A stretch of DNA of 64,000 nucleotides from assembly GCA_017303635.1 (NCBI GenBank), contig JAFLCG010000008.1, positions 1-64,000 of the forward strand. The letters run 5' to 3'. Of this stretch, positions 26,299-36,150 are shown piece by piece. The number at the start of each line of letters is the position of its first letter. Position 1 is the stretch's first letter. The notes under the pieces were generated by a model. The model did not search any database. It saw nothing but the letters and a program-made list of their open reading frames with translations, and was not told the origin of the DNA. The DNA comes from Anaerolineae bacterium (GTDB lineage: Bacteria; Chloroflexota; Anaerolineae; Aggregatilineales; Phototrophicaceae). The translations under genes and the position numbers were made by a program.

Positions 26299-29097
26299 AT
26301 GGAAATTGCGCTCTTTGCGGCTATTCCATTTTTGCTGGCGCTGCTCATGGCTGGTTTGCGGGAACGATCCAAGCCGGGACTACAGGGCGGGCTGTTGACG
26401 TTGGCATTGGCAGGCTTGAGCCTTTTCGGCCTGCTGCAACTGCCGACGGTTACAGCGCAACCGGGGATCTACATTCTGGAATGGGTTCCCCAGATTGGCC
26501 TGGCGCTTTCGTTCTACCTCGATGGTCTCGCGCTGCTGTTCGTCGTTTTGATTACGGCAGTCGGGGCGGTGATCACCTTCTACAGCGGAACCTATTTTGA
26601 GGATGGACGGAAATCGGGGCGATTTCTGGCGCTTTTGATGGCCTTCACCGGAGCCATGTTGGGGTTGGTTACTGCCGGGAACGTACTCACCCTGTTCATC
26701 GCCTGGGAACTGACCAGCATCATCTCGTTCCTATTGATCGGATTCTACGGGGATGAAAAAGCTCGACGGGGTTCGCTGCAGGCCTTGCTGGTAACGGGAG
26801 GTGGCGGGCTGGCCCTGCTGGTCGGACTGCTGCTGCTGGCAGGAGCTGCGGGGTCTTCCGAACTGGCTGTCATCCTGAGCAGCGGCGAAACTTTACGCGC
26901 ACATCCCTGGTATGGTGCTATTGCTATCCTGATCTTCATCGGTTGCTTCAGCAAAAGCGCCCAGTGGCCGCTGCACTTCTGGTTGCCCGGTGCCATGACT
27001 GCGCCAACCCCGGCGAGCGCTTTCCTGCACTCCGCGACAATGGTCAAAGCCGGTATTTACCTGCTGGCGCGGTTACAACCGGCTCTGGGGGAAACTGCGC
27101 TCTGGCAGGGTGCCTTGATTGGATTTGGCCTCATCACGCTGCTGGTGGGTGCGGCTCTGGCCCTGCGGCAAGATGATCTGAAAGGTGCCCTGGCTTATTC
27201 GACCGTCAGCCAATTGGGTGTCCTGGTCGCGCTGATCGGTCTGCCTGGTGGTGAAGGACTGAAGGCGGCCCTGGTCGGCATTCTGGCCCACGCGCTCTAT
27301 AAAGGGGCGCTGTTCCTGACTGTCGGTGCGGTCGATCATGCGACCGGTACTCGTGATCTCTCCAAGCTCGGTGGATTACGGTCCGCGATGCCTGCCTTTG
27401 CTCTGGTCGCTTTGATCTCAGGCTTATCCATGGCAGGCGTGCCTCCGCTGTTCGGATTTGTGGGCAAAGAACTGTTCATTGAGGCTTCTCTCAAGACATT
27501 GCCGCTGCTGGTTACTCTGGCGGTCGTCACGGTCAGCGCGGCGCTGACGGTCGCTATGGCATTCATCCTGTTTTGGGATGTCTTTATGCGAAAGGCCCCG
27601 GAACAGGCCGACTCACATGCGGAGTCCCATTTCCATCCTCCCCAACGCTGGATGGCCGCTGGGCCGCTGGGCATGGCAGCGCTCTCGGTCGGGTTGGGTC
27701 TGGGGATTAGCCCACTTGTCACCCCGCTGGTGGAAGCAGCAGTTGGTAAACCGATCAGTCTGTACCTGTTTCCACCCGGCGGAATCAATCAGGCGTTCAT
27801 CCTCAGTATGATCGCCCTGGCGGGTGGCGGCGCAATTTTCGCTACCCGTTCGATCTGGCGGGGATGGAGACTGCCGACGGCGCCAACCGGGGCGGCCATC
27901 TATCAAGGGTTGGTCAGGGGAGTCGAGTGGTGTGCCGACCAACTGTTGAAATCCCAGAATGGGCGCATTCGGCACTATCTGATTGTGATTTTGCTGGCTG
28001 TGATCGCCCTGATGTCGGTTACCAGTTTACAGAATGCGGTGGACTTCTCTCGGCTGACGCTGGAAATTCGGGATGCGGCAGATGTGTTGAAGATCGTATT
28101 GATTGTGCTCTCCCTGGGGGCCACCCTGACCAGCATCCTGTTCAGAAAGCATCTGCTGGCTGCACTGGCGCTGGGCGTCGCGGGTTACAGCATCGGCGGT
28201 TTGTTCCTGCTGGAACCTGCCCCAGATGTCGCCCTGGTTCAATTCCTGGTCGAGACACTGGCCACAGTGCTGATCATCATGATCCTCGTCCGCACCAGCG
28301 ATACGGAACGGGCCGAGGCCATGGCACAGTTATGGAGTGGTTCCCATCTGGGTCTGTGGCGGGATATTGCGATCTCCGGGGCGGTTGGGATCGGCGTGAC
28401 CCTGTTCGCGCTGGCAGCCGTGGCTAACCGCGGATCGACGCCAACGATAGCCACGTGGCATCTGGAAAATGCGCTGCCGCAAACTGCCGTTAGCGATGTG
28501 GTCGCCAGTATTGTGACTGATTTCCGGGGCATGGATACGCTGATCGAAATCAACGTTTTCGGTATGGCCGCGCTCGGCGTATTGGCCCTGCTGGCGGGCA
28601 CCCGGGCCAATGAGAAAAAAGAGGGTGAACACCCGGAAAAAGCCTTCCCCCCACCATACCGTTTTGAATTTTCCGATGCGCTCAATCGGCTGGCGGCACG
28701 AGTCGTTCTGCCGGTGGCACTGCTGATCGCTGTGGCCCATATCCTCTATGCGGGGGCGGCGCCGGGTGATGGTTTCACCGCCGGTGTGATTGCCGGGTTA
28801 GGGATTGCGCTGTGGTACATCGTCTTTGGCTATGAAGGCGTGCGAGCACGTCTTTATTGGCTGCATCCGGCCACCATGATCGGCATTGGGCTGGTACTCG
28901 CACTGATCAATGCTGCGTTGCCGCTGCTGGCAGAACGGGCCTTCTTCGCCTTCACGTTGTTCCCAGCCGATCTGCCCGCAGGCATCAAACTGGCATCGAC
29001 GACGATCTTTGAATTTGCAATCTTCGCGAGCGTATTTGGTGGCATCAGCGCCATTATGGAAGCGCTGACTCATCCCAAAGAGGTGGAAACCTTATGA
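26299..29097 (+). CDS. mrpA: Na+/H+ antiporter subunit A fused to subunit B
   Basis: 932 residues, nearly all membrane helices. MrpA is the large complex-I-like subunit of the Mrp antiporter, which exchanges cytoplasmic Na+ for H+. The proton-antiporter core (about 60-480) has the conserved Glu and Lys in SKSAQWPLHFWLPGAM (cf. NuoL). The region about 560-700 (RTSDTERAEAM) corresponds to the MbhD/E-like part. The C-terminal domain (about 795-925) is MrpB-like: ARVVLPVALLIAVAHILYAG, then PGDGFTAGVIAGLG. No separate mrpB follows, so B is supplied by this fusion. The stop overlaps mrpC by 4 bp (ATGA). Confidence 0.95.
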   Translation: MEIALFAAIPFLLALLMAGLRERSKPGLQGGLLTLALAGLSLFGLLQLPTVTAQPGIYILEWVPQIGLALSFYLDGLALLFVVLITAVGAVITFYSGTYFEDGRKSGRFLALLMAFTGAMLGLVTAGNVLTLFIAWELTSIISFLLIGFYGDEKARRGSLQALLVTGGGGLALLVGLLLLAGAAGSSELAVILSSGETLRAHPWYGAIAILIFIGCFSKSAQWPLHFWLPGAMTAPTPASAFLHSATMVKAGIYLLARLQPALGETALWQGALIGFGLITLLVGAALALRQDDLKGALAYSTVSQLGVLVALIGLPGGEGLKAALVGILAHALYKGALFLTVGAVDHATGTRDLSKLGGLRSAMPAFALVALISGLSMAGVPPLFGFVGKELFIEASLKTLPLLVTLAVVTVSAALTVAMAFILFWDVFMRKAPEQADSHAESHFHPPQRWMAAGPLGMAALSVGLGLGISPLVTPLVEAAVGKPISLYLFPPGGINQAFILSMIALAGGGAIFATRSIWRGWRLPTAPTGAAIYQGLVRGVEWCADQLLKSQNGRIRHYLIVILLAVIALMSVTSLQNAVDFSRLTLEIRDAADVLKIVLIVLSLGATLTSILFRKHLLAALALGVAGYSIGGLFLLEPAPDVALVQFLVETLATVLIIMILVRTSDTERAEAMAQLWSGSHLGLWRDIAISGAVGIGVTLFALAAVANRGSTPTIATWHLENALPQTAVSDVVASIVTDFRGMDTLIEINVFGMAALGVLALLAGTRANEKKEGEHPEKAFPPPYRFEFSDALNRLAARVVLPVALLIAVAHILYAGAAPGDGFTAGVIAGLGIALWYIVFGYEGVRARLYWLHPATMIGIGLVLALINAALPLLAERAFFAFTLFPADLPAGIKLASTTIFEFAIFASVFGGISAIMEALTHPKEVETL

Positions 29098-29441
29098 ATG
29101 TACTCTTTGCACTGGCAACGGGAGCCATGTTCGCCATGGGGGTATTCCAGTTACTCCGGCGAGATCTCATCAAGGTCGCAATGGGCTTCTATATTCTGTT
29201 CACGGCTATCAACTTCCTGCTGCTGGCCGTCGGCGCTTTTGAGGGTGAACATGCGGCTTACGTCAATGCTGCCAACCAGGTCGAAGGTGGGCAACCGAGC
29301 GATCCTCTGGTGCAGGCGCTCATCCTGACCGCTATCGTCATCAGCTTTGGCTCTTACGCATTGCTCACTGCCTTAATTGTCGTTGCATCACGGCGCTTCC
29401 GAACCGTGAATACGGACGGCATCGACCGGCTCCAGAGGTAA
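29094..29441 (+). CDS. mrpC: Na+/H+ antiporter subunit C
   Basis: 115 residues, three membrane helices, homologous to NuoK of complex I. The typical PLVQALILTAIVISFGSYAL sequence, with TAIVI in the second half, identifies MrpC. Its start overlaps the mrpA stop, and mrpD begins 6 bp after it. The conserved Gln-Ala-Leu-Ile-Leu-Thr-Ala stretch helps form the proton path. Confidence 0.95.
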   Translation: MNVLFALATGAMFAMGVFQLLRRDLIKVAMGFYILFTAINFLLLAVGAFEGEHAAYVNAANQVEGGQPSDPLVQALILTAIVISFGSYALLTALIVVASRRFRTVNTDGIDRLQR

Positions 29442-29447
29442 ACAGCT

Positions 29448-30929
29448 ATGAATATCCTGGTTTTAGGAACGGTATTCCTGCCCCTGCTGGGGGCCGCCCT
29501 GGGTCTGCTGATGGCGCGTAACCTCAAACTTCAACACGGACTTGGTCTGGCAACAGGCACCGGAGCCTGGTTATGCAGCATTGGCGTCCTGATCGCCAAT
29601 CTGGAAAGCGGCCCGCAAGTCTATCGGCTGGGAGGCTGGCCAACACCGTTTGGGATTGTGCTGGTGGCTGATTTGCTCTCCGCCGTTTTCGCCGTTATGT
29701 CGACCACGGTGGTTGCAGCCGGGATTCTGTACGCGCTGGGTTGCAAGGACAAGGTGGTCAGCGTACCGACCTTCATGCCTTTGTTCCTGTGTATGGGTGC
29801 GGGTTTGAACGGCGCACTGTATACCGGCGATATCTTCACGATGTTCGTCTTCATCGAACTCATGGTGATTGCCTCGGTCATTCTGGTTGCGATCAGCGAT
29901 AATCGGTTGGGGTTGGAAGCGGCCATCAAATACCTGCTCATCAGCAGCATGGGAACGCTCTTCCTCCTGGTTGGCATTGGTGCGCTTTACGCGACCTTTG
30001 GCACCCTGAACATGGCAGATATTGGTCGCCTGCTCGCCAGCGGTGAACGTCCACTGCTGGCACAAGCGGCTGCCGTCATGCTGATGTGCGCCTTTCTGCT
30101 CAAAAGTGCAGTTTTCCCTTTCCACTTCTGGCAACCCGATTTCCATACAACGGCCCCTACGCCTGTCCATTCGGTGCTCTCCTCGGTCGTGGTCAAAGTG
30201 GGAATCTACGGACTGATCCGCCTGATTACGCTCATGTTCACGGCTGAAGCCCCCCTCATCCAGAACCTACTGGTCATCCTGGGCGTGATTGGCATTTTCT
30301 TTGGCAGCCTGGGGGCGCTGCGAACCTATGATGCCAAGCGTCTGTTGGCCTACTCTACCTTTGGTCAGATTGGTTTCATCCTGGTCGGGATCGGCTGGGG
30401 GACTCCGCTCGCTCTGGCGGGGGCATTGGTCTATGCCGTCAATCATTCGTTCATCAAGTCCGCCCTTCTGATGATTACCGGCGCGATTTCCAGCCGCACC
30501 ATTGGTAAAACGTCGCGCCTCAGCGAGATTGGGGGCATCGGGCAGAAACTGGTTTACACCAGCGGCTTATACTTCTTGGGCGGAATGGCGCTGGCAGGAG
30601 TACCGCCGATGAACGGTTTCATCAGCAAGGTTGCACTCATCCAGGGCGGCATTGGCGCTGAAGGCTGGCTCGTACTGGGGTTGGCTGTTGGCGCGGGCAT
30701 GATCACTCTGCTCTACATGATGCGAACCTGGCAGCTCATCTTCCAACAGGAACCAGACGAATACACCAAGACCAAACCCACCGGTGATAGCCAACTGGCT
30801 CCTTCACTGCTGATTGCTCTGTGTATTGGTTTGGGGCTGTTTGCCACGCCACTGATCGACCTGGCGAGCCGGGTTGTCACCCAACTTGGTGAGCCACAGA
30901 TTTACATCCGCGCCGTACTGGGAGGTTAA
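29448..30929 (+). CDS. mrpD: Na+/H+ antiporter subunit D
   Basis: 493 residues, about 14 membrane helices, homologous to NuoN/M. Key features: the helix with Glu in FTMFVFIELMVIASVILVA (about residue 135) and the Lys in LLKSAVFPFHFWQPDFHTTA, both used in proton transfer, and LAYSTFGQIGFILVGIG in the broken-helix region. AAACAGCT precedes the ATG, a weak site; translation may rely on coupling with mrpC. It is followed by mrpE after 4 bp. Confidence 0.95.
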   Translation: MNILVLGTVFLPLLGAALGLLMARNLKLQHGLGLATGTGAWLCSIGVLIANLESGPQVYRLGGWPTPFGIVLVADLLSAVFAVMSTTVVAAGILYALGCKDKVVSVPTFMPLFLCMGAGLNGALYTGDIFTMFVFIELMVIASVILVAISDNRLGLEAAIKYLLISSMGTLFLLVGIGALYATFGTLNMADIGRLLASGERPLLAQAAAVMLMCAFLLKSAVFPFHFWQPDFHTTAPTPVHSVLSSVVVKVGIYGLIRLITLMFTAEAPLIQNLLVILGVIGIFFGSLGALRTYDAKRLLAYSTFGQIGFILVGIGWGTPLALAGALVYAVNHSFIKSALLMITGAISSRTIGKTSRLSEIGGIGQKLVYTSGLYFLGGMALAGVPPMNGFISKVALIQGGIGAEGWLVLGLAVGAGMITLLYMMRTWQLIFQQEPDEYTKTKPTGDSQLAPSLLIALCIGLGLFATPLIDLASRVVTQLGEPQIYIRAVLGG

Positions 30930-30933
30930 CACG

Positions 30934-31443
30934 ATGATCTTTTATCTGCTGCTGGCATTTCTCTTCGCTGTCATCTGGATGATTATGACCGCCCAGGTCA
31001 ACCTGGGTGGTTTTGGCATCGGTTACGGGATCAGCCTGGTGGTCATTCTGATATTGCGCCCGAGTATTCGGCCCGTCCGGCTGACTCGTCTCCCACAACA
31101 ATTGTGGGCGGCAATCATCTATGTGCTGACCCTGTTTCGCGACATTACGCTTTCCAGCGTAGATGTCGCGCGGCGGGCGCTTTCCCCGGATATGCGTCTG
31201 AAGCCCGGCATCATCGCCGTCTCAACTCAAGATCCTGACGGGCGGGAAATCATCGCCGCGATGGCTGCTCATCACATTACGATCACACCCGGTGAACTGG
31301 TGGTCGATTTTGATGCCGATAACCGCACGATTTACGTCCATTGCCTGGATGTCGAACAATCCGCAGCTACGGCTGAAGCCGCCGAACAGCGCCGAGTCCG
31401 GCAATTGCGAAACTTACTGGGAGATACAGCATGGCCCCGCTGA
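30934..31443 (+). CDS. mrpE: Na+/H+ antiporter subunit E
   Basis: 169 residues from ATG 30934, chosen because GGAGG lies 8 bases upstream inside the end of mrpD; a frame running back to 30874 overlaps mrpD. Two or three helices near the N terminus (FYLLLAFLFAVIWMI) are followed by a cytosolic domain with SVDVARRALSPDMRLKPGII and the MrpE signature HHITITPGELVVD. It is needed for assembly of the complex. The stop overlaps mrpF. Confidence 0.94.
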   Translation: MIFYLLLAFLFAVIWMIMTAQVNLGGFGIGYGISLVVILILRPSIRPVRLTRLPQQLWAAIIYVLTLFRDITLSSVDVARRALSPDMRLKPGIIAVSTQDPDGREIIAAMAAHHITITPGELVVDFDADNRTIYVHCLDVEQSAATAEAAEQRRVRQLRNLLGDTAWPR

Positions 31444-31706
31444 TTCAGGTAATCATCCAGATCGCACTGATGTTTATGATCGGACTGCTCATCCCGGCCA
31501 CGTACCGGGTCGTCATCGGCCCGACCCCCAGCGACCGCCTTCAGGCCATTGATACGATTACCACCTTGCTGATCGGCATCATCGTGTTGTTAGGCCTGGT
31601 TCAAGGTAGCAGCCTGGTGATTGATGTGGGTATTGCGCTGGCAGCCTTGAGTTTTGTCGGTACGCTGGCCGTGGCCCGCTATATCTCTGATGGTAAGGTT
31701 TTCTAG
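31431..31706 (+). CDS. mrpF: Na+/H+ antiporter subunit F
   Basis: 91 residues, three membrane helices. The motif YRVVIGPTPSDRLQAIDTIT, with the Gly-Pro-x-x-x-Asp-Arg core, is the family signature and includes the Asp thought to take part in ion passage. It overlaps the end of mrpE by 13 bp and is followed by mrpG after 12 bp. Confidence 0.94.
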   Translation: MAPLIQVIIQIALMFMIGLLIPATYRVVIGPTPSDRLQAIDTITTLLIGIIVLLGLVQGSSLVIDVGIALAALSFVGTLAVARYISDGKVF

Positions 31707-31718
31707 GAGAAGTCTAGC

Positions 31719-32075
31719 ATGACGATAGAAGACATACTGAGTCTGGTCGCCCTGATCATCGGGCTGTTTTTTTCACTGGTGGGGATCATCGGTCTGATCC
31801 GATTCCCGGATGTCTACTGCCGGATTCATGCCTCCGGTAAGGTGGCAACGCTGGGCCTGGTCGGCTTGTTGGCGACTTCTGCCTTGCTGATGCCCGAAAC
31901 CGCCTTAAAAGCCGTCGCACTGGCCTTGTTTGTCATCATCACTTCGCCGGTAGCCTCGCATGTGATTGCGGCCGCCGCTTACCGTCAAGGTGTACCGGTC
32001 GACCCATCTCATGATGACTTAGCACAACCGACGGCGGCTGGGCAAACCTCCAGCCCCCACGGGAGCAGTGCCTAA
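31719..32075 (+). CDS. mrpG: Na+/H+ antiporter subunit G
   Basis: 118 residues, three membrane helices in the first 90. The signature GLIRFPDVYCRIHASGKVAT identifies MrpG. The last 25 residues (after AAYRQGVPVDPSHD) are a polar tail. It ends the operon; a hairpin follows at 32106 before the convergent kinase gene. With mrpA, C, D, E and F all present the antiporter is complete. Confidence 0.95.
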   Translation: MTIEDILSLVALIIGLFFSLVGIIGLIRFPDVYCRIHASGKVATLGLVGLLATSALLMPETALKAVALALFVIITSPVASHVIAAAAYRQGVPVDPSHDDLAQPTAAGQTSSPHGSSA

Positions 32076-32105
32076 GACAGCAGCCTCGATATGCTGATGA
32101 ATATA

Positions 32106-32132
32106 TGGAGGCATGGTCAATGTCGCCATGCC
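32106..32132. terminator. stem-loop between mrpG and the kinase gene
   Basis: GAGGCATGG and CCATGCCTC form a perfect 9-bp stem with a 9-base loop. It lies 30 bp after mrpG and 43 bp beyond the stop of the convergent gene, so it can serve both strands. There is no T run on either side. Confidence 0.5.
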
Positions 32133-32174
32133 TCGAAAAAACAGTGAGGATCAGGAAAATCGCTCAGCGCTGCC

Positions 32175-35100
32175 TCATCCACTCTGATCCGCCAACTGTA
32201 CTCGGACAATGGAGATAATATCGTCTATCGTGCGGTGGCGGTTACGTTGATGAATTTCAGCGCGAATTTCTTCACTCAGTTGTTGTTGATTGTCCGCGAA
32301 GATTTGTTCAACTTGGGCAAAGTCGCTTTGTGAGGTTTGCGGGTCATGCTTTAAGAAATCATAGATTGCGTAACCTTCATGCAAATTGCCTTCTTCGGCA
32401 ATTCCCGCCGATACCATGATCAGGATCGCATTGATGGCCCAGCGGATGTTGCCCGCGATTACCATATCAAGGGCTTCAGAAATCAACAACTTGCCCGACC
32501 GATAATCCTGACGCATCCGTTTGATTTCGCTTAAGTTCATCAAGTTGCGAATGATCCCGTTTGACCACTTGATTTTGCGCGAGATGTCCAGCGCTTCGGC
32601 AATCAATGGCTCGGCTTCATCAAGACGATTTTGAATGAGCGGAATCATCGAACAATCACCTAAAGCATTCGCCAAAACATTCGGCGAACCCAAAGCACGG
32701 GCCAAACTCAGTTCGCGGTCAAACTGTGTGGTTGCCAGATCTAACTGTTGCAGGTTGAAGTAAGTCATGCCGAGATTGCTCAGGGTAAAGATGGCTTGTT
32801 CAAAGCTGCCTAAGCGGTCAAAGGTGCTTAAAGCATGGGTAAATCCATCTATGGCAGCTTCAAATTGACCCATATGCATATCCATTAAGGCAATTTCGTA
32901 GCGGCTGTTGCCGATCATTATTTCATCCTGTAAAGCCTGTGCCAGCTCGAGGACGCGCAGCAAAGTCACTTTGCTATCCGCATAGTTGCCTTGTAATCCC
33001 TGAACCCGCGCACAATTACGCAAGGTCATCACCATCATTAGTCGATCCTGGAGTTCCTCGGCCAGTTGGGCAGCCTCCTTATAATGCTGTTCGGCCAGGT
33101 CAATTTTCCCCTGCCAACGATCATTGTTGCCTGTTTCATTAAGCACGTATAAACGAATGCTGCGATCATTTAGCAACGCAGCCATAGCCAGTGCTTCCTC
33201 TAATAGTTGCGAAGAACGGTCAACATCACCGGCTTCGCGCAGCGCATTTGCCAGTTTCACCAACAATTGCCCACGGCGTATATGAGGTATGTCTTTGGGC
33301 AACGGCTGCAAGGCGCGTTCAAAGAACTGGACGGCGCTGGCATAGGCGCTGGAATTGGCAGCGTGTATGCCTGCCACTTCGGCATATTGCCCGGCTTTTT
33401 CAATCTCGCCCGCTGCGAACCAATAATGCGACAGGCGCGGTGCCTGGTTAGCATCTGCCGGATATGCTTGTTCGATGGCTTCAGCTAAAGTGCGGTAGAG
33501 CATTGAATGGGGTTCCGCAGCAATTATGCTTTGGAGATGCTCGCGCAATTTATCATGGCTGAAACGCCAATTTTCATCCTGAATGTCCAAAATGCCGACA
33601 TCACTGCACTGAGTCAGCCATGTTTCTAAGGTTTGCTCACTCAGCCCGGCGTGACCCTGCTCAACTAATGCTTTGAGGACGGGCAATTCGAGTTGTCGCC
33701 CAAGCAAGGTTGCAAAGCGGAGGAGTTTACCCCCCCATTCTGGTACGCGATCCAATCGCCGCCGAATGAGCTTTTCGATGCCACCGGCGAAAATGGTGCG
33801 GGGGAGCGTCATCTGACTGATGTCGTCCAGTCGCCCTGCGGCCTCCGCCAGCGCACGAACGACTTCCACCATGAAGAAGGTGTTGCCCTCGGTCTCCTGC
33901 TGCAAGCGCTCGATAATGACCGGGTCGCGCCCGCCTTCGCCCAGCATCCCTGCGCTTAACTCTGCCACTTCGGCGGTGCTCAGGCGCATCAGTGACAGCG
34001 GTATCATCCCCGGTAACTTGTCTGGCAGATCAGGGCGTTCATCGCTGCGGTAGTTGGCGACCATCAACAGTGGCAGATCAGCCAGTAGTGGCGTCAAGCG
34101 CTTGAGGGGTTCCAGGCTTTCTTCGCACCACTGCAAATCTTCCAGCAACAAAACCATGGGATGTGGCTGACGTCTGATGACATCTAATATGGTCTGTACC
34201 AGGCGCTGCTGGCCGGCCTCACCGGGGAGTTCCGGGGCATCCGGGATGTCGCGTTCGAGCAGACTGCCGATGTCCGCTACAATCGGTTTCAGCACGCTCG
34301 CTTCCAGGTCACTCAGTTCGACCGAGAGCACCAACCGACGCAGGGGTTCGCGCCAGAGTTGGTAGGGCAGACCGCCGCCTTCGACCGCCTGGCCTCGTAC
34401 GACCAGTGCACCATCAACCAGGGCCTGTGTCCGCAGCTCATCCAGCAGACGGGACTTGCCGACCCCGCTCTCACCACCCACCAACCAGGCACTGCCTTTG
34501 CTGTTCATTGCTTCCTGGAGCGCATCTTTGAGCTGGTGAAGTTCCTGCTGCCGCCCCACAAACTCCGCGGACTGAATGAAACTCTCTCGTAAGGCGACGG
34601 TTTCTGAAGGCGGTAGCTGACCGACGGCCTGTGATAAGGCGATCATGGCCTCGGTTGCGTTGGTATATCGGTCAGCGGGTGTCTTCGCCAATAACCGGCC
34701 GATCACATCCTTCAGCGCCGCATCAATCGGGAGAGGGTTCACATCTGCAAGCTGAGTGGTAACGGCCTCGATCAAGTTCTCCAATCCATCATCGCTGTCG
34801 AAGGGGAGAGTAAGTGCGAACAGTTGATAAGCCATCACGCCCACCGCATACAGGTCGCTGCTGAAGCTGGCAGATTGTCCATTCAGCACTTCCGGGGCCA
34901 TGTAGTGCAGTGTGCCCGCTGGTGTGTCCTCTGTCTGTTGACTTCTGCTTACGGCTAAGCCGAAGTCAAGGACTTTGGCTTGGCCGCCCACTACCAGCAC
35001 ATTGTCCGGTTTCAGATCCCGGTGGATCACACCACGTCGGTGCAGATATGCCAGCGCCTGTAAGACCTGAATGATGAGGTTGATCTTCTCAGAGACGGTC

Positions 35101-35447
35101 AGGTTTGAGCCATAGTCCAACAGATTAGTGGGTTGGCTCAACAGTTCCATGGTGTAATACGGTTGGCGATGGGTGTCAAAACCGTAATCCAGCACACTGA
35201 TGATATGGGGATGGCGCAATGAAGCCAGCGTCTTGAACTCTTCAGCCAGGGCCATCCACAGTCCAGTGGTCGCGCCCAGACTCGCCCGTGACATGAATTC
35301 GAGGAACTCCAGCGGGATGTTGACCTGCTTGAGCGCCACCTCGGTCCCATTGAGGCGGTCATAGGCGCGGTAGACAGCACCCATCCCACCCTCACCAAGC
35401 TGCTCACCCAGGCGATAACGATACCCAATCTTCCCGACAGCATTCAT
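32175..35447 (-). CDS. Hanks-type Ser/Thr kinase fused to AAA ATPase and TPR repeats
   Basis: 1090 residues. The kinase domain (about 8-270) has the Gly loop GEGGMGAVYRAYD, catalytic Lys K40 (VALKQV), the HRD loop VIHRDLKPDNVL, DFGLAVS, and the APE motif in HYMAPEVL. A predicted AAA/STAND-type ATPase (about 293-600) has FVGRQQELHQL, Walker A GGESGVGKSR near 325, Walker B VLLLEDLQW and an NYRS sensor. TPR-like repeats fill about 700-1010 (ALSTFDRLGSFEQAIFTLSN, GDVDRSSQLLEEALAMAA). This is the layout of large transcriptional or signalling hubs such as PknK. No transmembrane or DNA-binding domain is seen. By eye, the TPR half is more A+T-rich than the kinase half. The small gene at 35452 lies just upstream. 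Confidence 0.92.
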   Translation of the reverse strand: MNAVGKIGYRYRLGEQLGEGGMGAVYRAYDRLNGTEVALKQVNIPLEFLEFMSRASLGATTGLWMALAEEFKTLASLRHPHIISVLDYGFDTHRQPYYTMELLSQPTNLLDYGSNLTVSEKINLIIQVLQALAYLHRRGVIHRDLKPDNVLVVGGQAKVLDFGLAVSRSQQTEDTPAGTLHYMAPEVLNGQSASFSSDLYAVGVMAYQLFALTLPFDSDDGLENLIEAVTTQLADVNPLPIDAALKDVIGRLLAKTPADRYTNATEAMIALSQAVGQLPPSETVALRESFIQSAEFVGRQQELHQLKDALQEAMNSKGSAWLVGGESGVGKSRLLDELRTQALVDGALVVRGQAVEGGGLPYQLWREPLRRLVLSVELSDLEASVLKPIVADIGSLLERDIPDAPELPGEAGQQRLVQTILDVIRRQPHPMVLLLEDLQWCEESLEPLKRLTPLLADLPLLMVANYRSDERPDLPDKLPGMIPLSLMRLSTAEVAELSAGMLGEGGRDPVIIERLQQETEGNTFFMVEVVRALAEAAGRLDDISQMTLPRTIFAGGIEKLIRRRLDRVPEWGGKLLRFATLLGRQLELPVLKALVEQGHAGLSEQTLETWLTQCSDVGILDIQDENWRFSHDKLREHLQSIIAAEPHSMLYRTLAEAIEQAYPADANQAPRLSHYWFAAGEIEKAGQYAEVAGIHAANSSAYASAVQFFERALQPLPKDIPHIRRGQLLVKLANALREAGDVDRSSQLLEEALAMAALLNDRSIRLYVLNETGNNDRWQGKIDLAEQHYKEAAQLAEELQDRLMMVMTLRNCARVQGLQGNYADSKVTLLRVLELAQALQDEIMIGNSRYEIALMDMHMGQFEAAIDGFTHALSTFDRLGSFEQAIFTLSNLGMTYFNLQQLDLATTQFDRELSLARALGSPNVLANALGDCSMIPLIQNRLDEAEPLIAEALDISRKIKWSNGIIRNLMNLSEIKRMRQDYRSGKLLISEALDMVIAGNIRWAINAILIMVSAGIAEEGNLHEGYAIYDFLKHDPQTSQSDFAQVEQIFADNQQQLSEEIRAEIHQRNRHRTIDDIISIVRVQLADQSG

Positions 35448-35451
35448 ACCC

Positions 35452-35910
35452 CTACTCCCGAGTGTCTTTGAGAAACCTGTTTACCCATTCAAGGGCTGCG
35501 TCGACGTTATCAAATATTCGGCTTTCGACCTGCTCGTGATCCGCGTTCGAACTCCGACCGCGTTTCATCGTCATCTGACCGGAGAGTGCAGTAGAGACAA
35601 CCACCGCCAAACGAACGCGCTGCGCTGGATGCGCCTTCATCCATTCACGGAAGCGGAGTTGGCTATTGGGGGTCAACCAAGGATCCAGAATATTGTTGCT
35701 GGTCAGCAGCAGCAACTGCATACTCATGCCACTGTTCGACATATCATGGATGGCGATGTAGTCGGCACCTTCTGGCCACTGTTCCAAGGAATCGGCGACG
35801 GCTTTGCTCCATTCGATCAGGTTTGCTGGTCCAAGGGATTTGACTGTATAAACGGCTGCTCGTCGGTCTTGAAGCCAGTTTCGTTCAACCCCTCTGCATA
35901 CAATTTCCAT
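35452..35910 (-). CDS. small protein of unknown function, kinase operon
   Basis: 152 residues from ATG 35910 with GGGGGCAGACTT before it; an open frame continues to 35940 without a site. It lies 4 bp upstream of the Ser/Thr kinase gene on the same strand. The sequence has alternating strands and helices (AVYTVKSLGPANLIEW, then EGADYIAIHDMSNSGM, RVRLAVVVSTAL, and the helix NVDAALEWVNRFLK), a pattern seen in STAS/SpoIIAA-like proteins, but that resemblance is weak. It could be a substrate or regulator of the kinase encoded next to it. Confidence 0.7.
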   Translation of the reverse strand: MEIVCRGVERNWLQDRRAAVYTVKSLGPANLIEWSKAVADSLEQWPEGADYIAIHDMSNSGMSMQLLLLTSNNILDPWLTPNSQLRFREWMKAHPAQRVRLAVVVSTALSGQMTMKRGRSSNADHEQVESRIFDNVDAALEWVNRFLKDTRE

Positions 35911-36150
35911 AAGTCTGCCCCCAGGAAAATTGGACTGCAATGCATGACATATTCAGTATAGGAGTGAACAGAGGAACCGATCATTGATGTCGCAGGCAAG
36001 GAAGTTCGATATACAAGCCCGGTAAAATCTTCAAGTGGACTTTCGTCCGCTTACTCATCAGCTTCTCATGCCGTAAAGAGATTCAAACTCCTATACTGGG
36101 GGTGATCGGTTTTCGACCGATTCCTATCTACTTCGAGAGGGAGAAAATCT

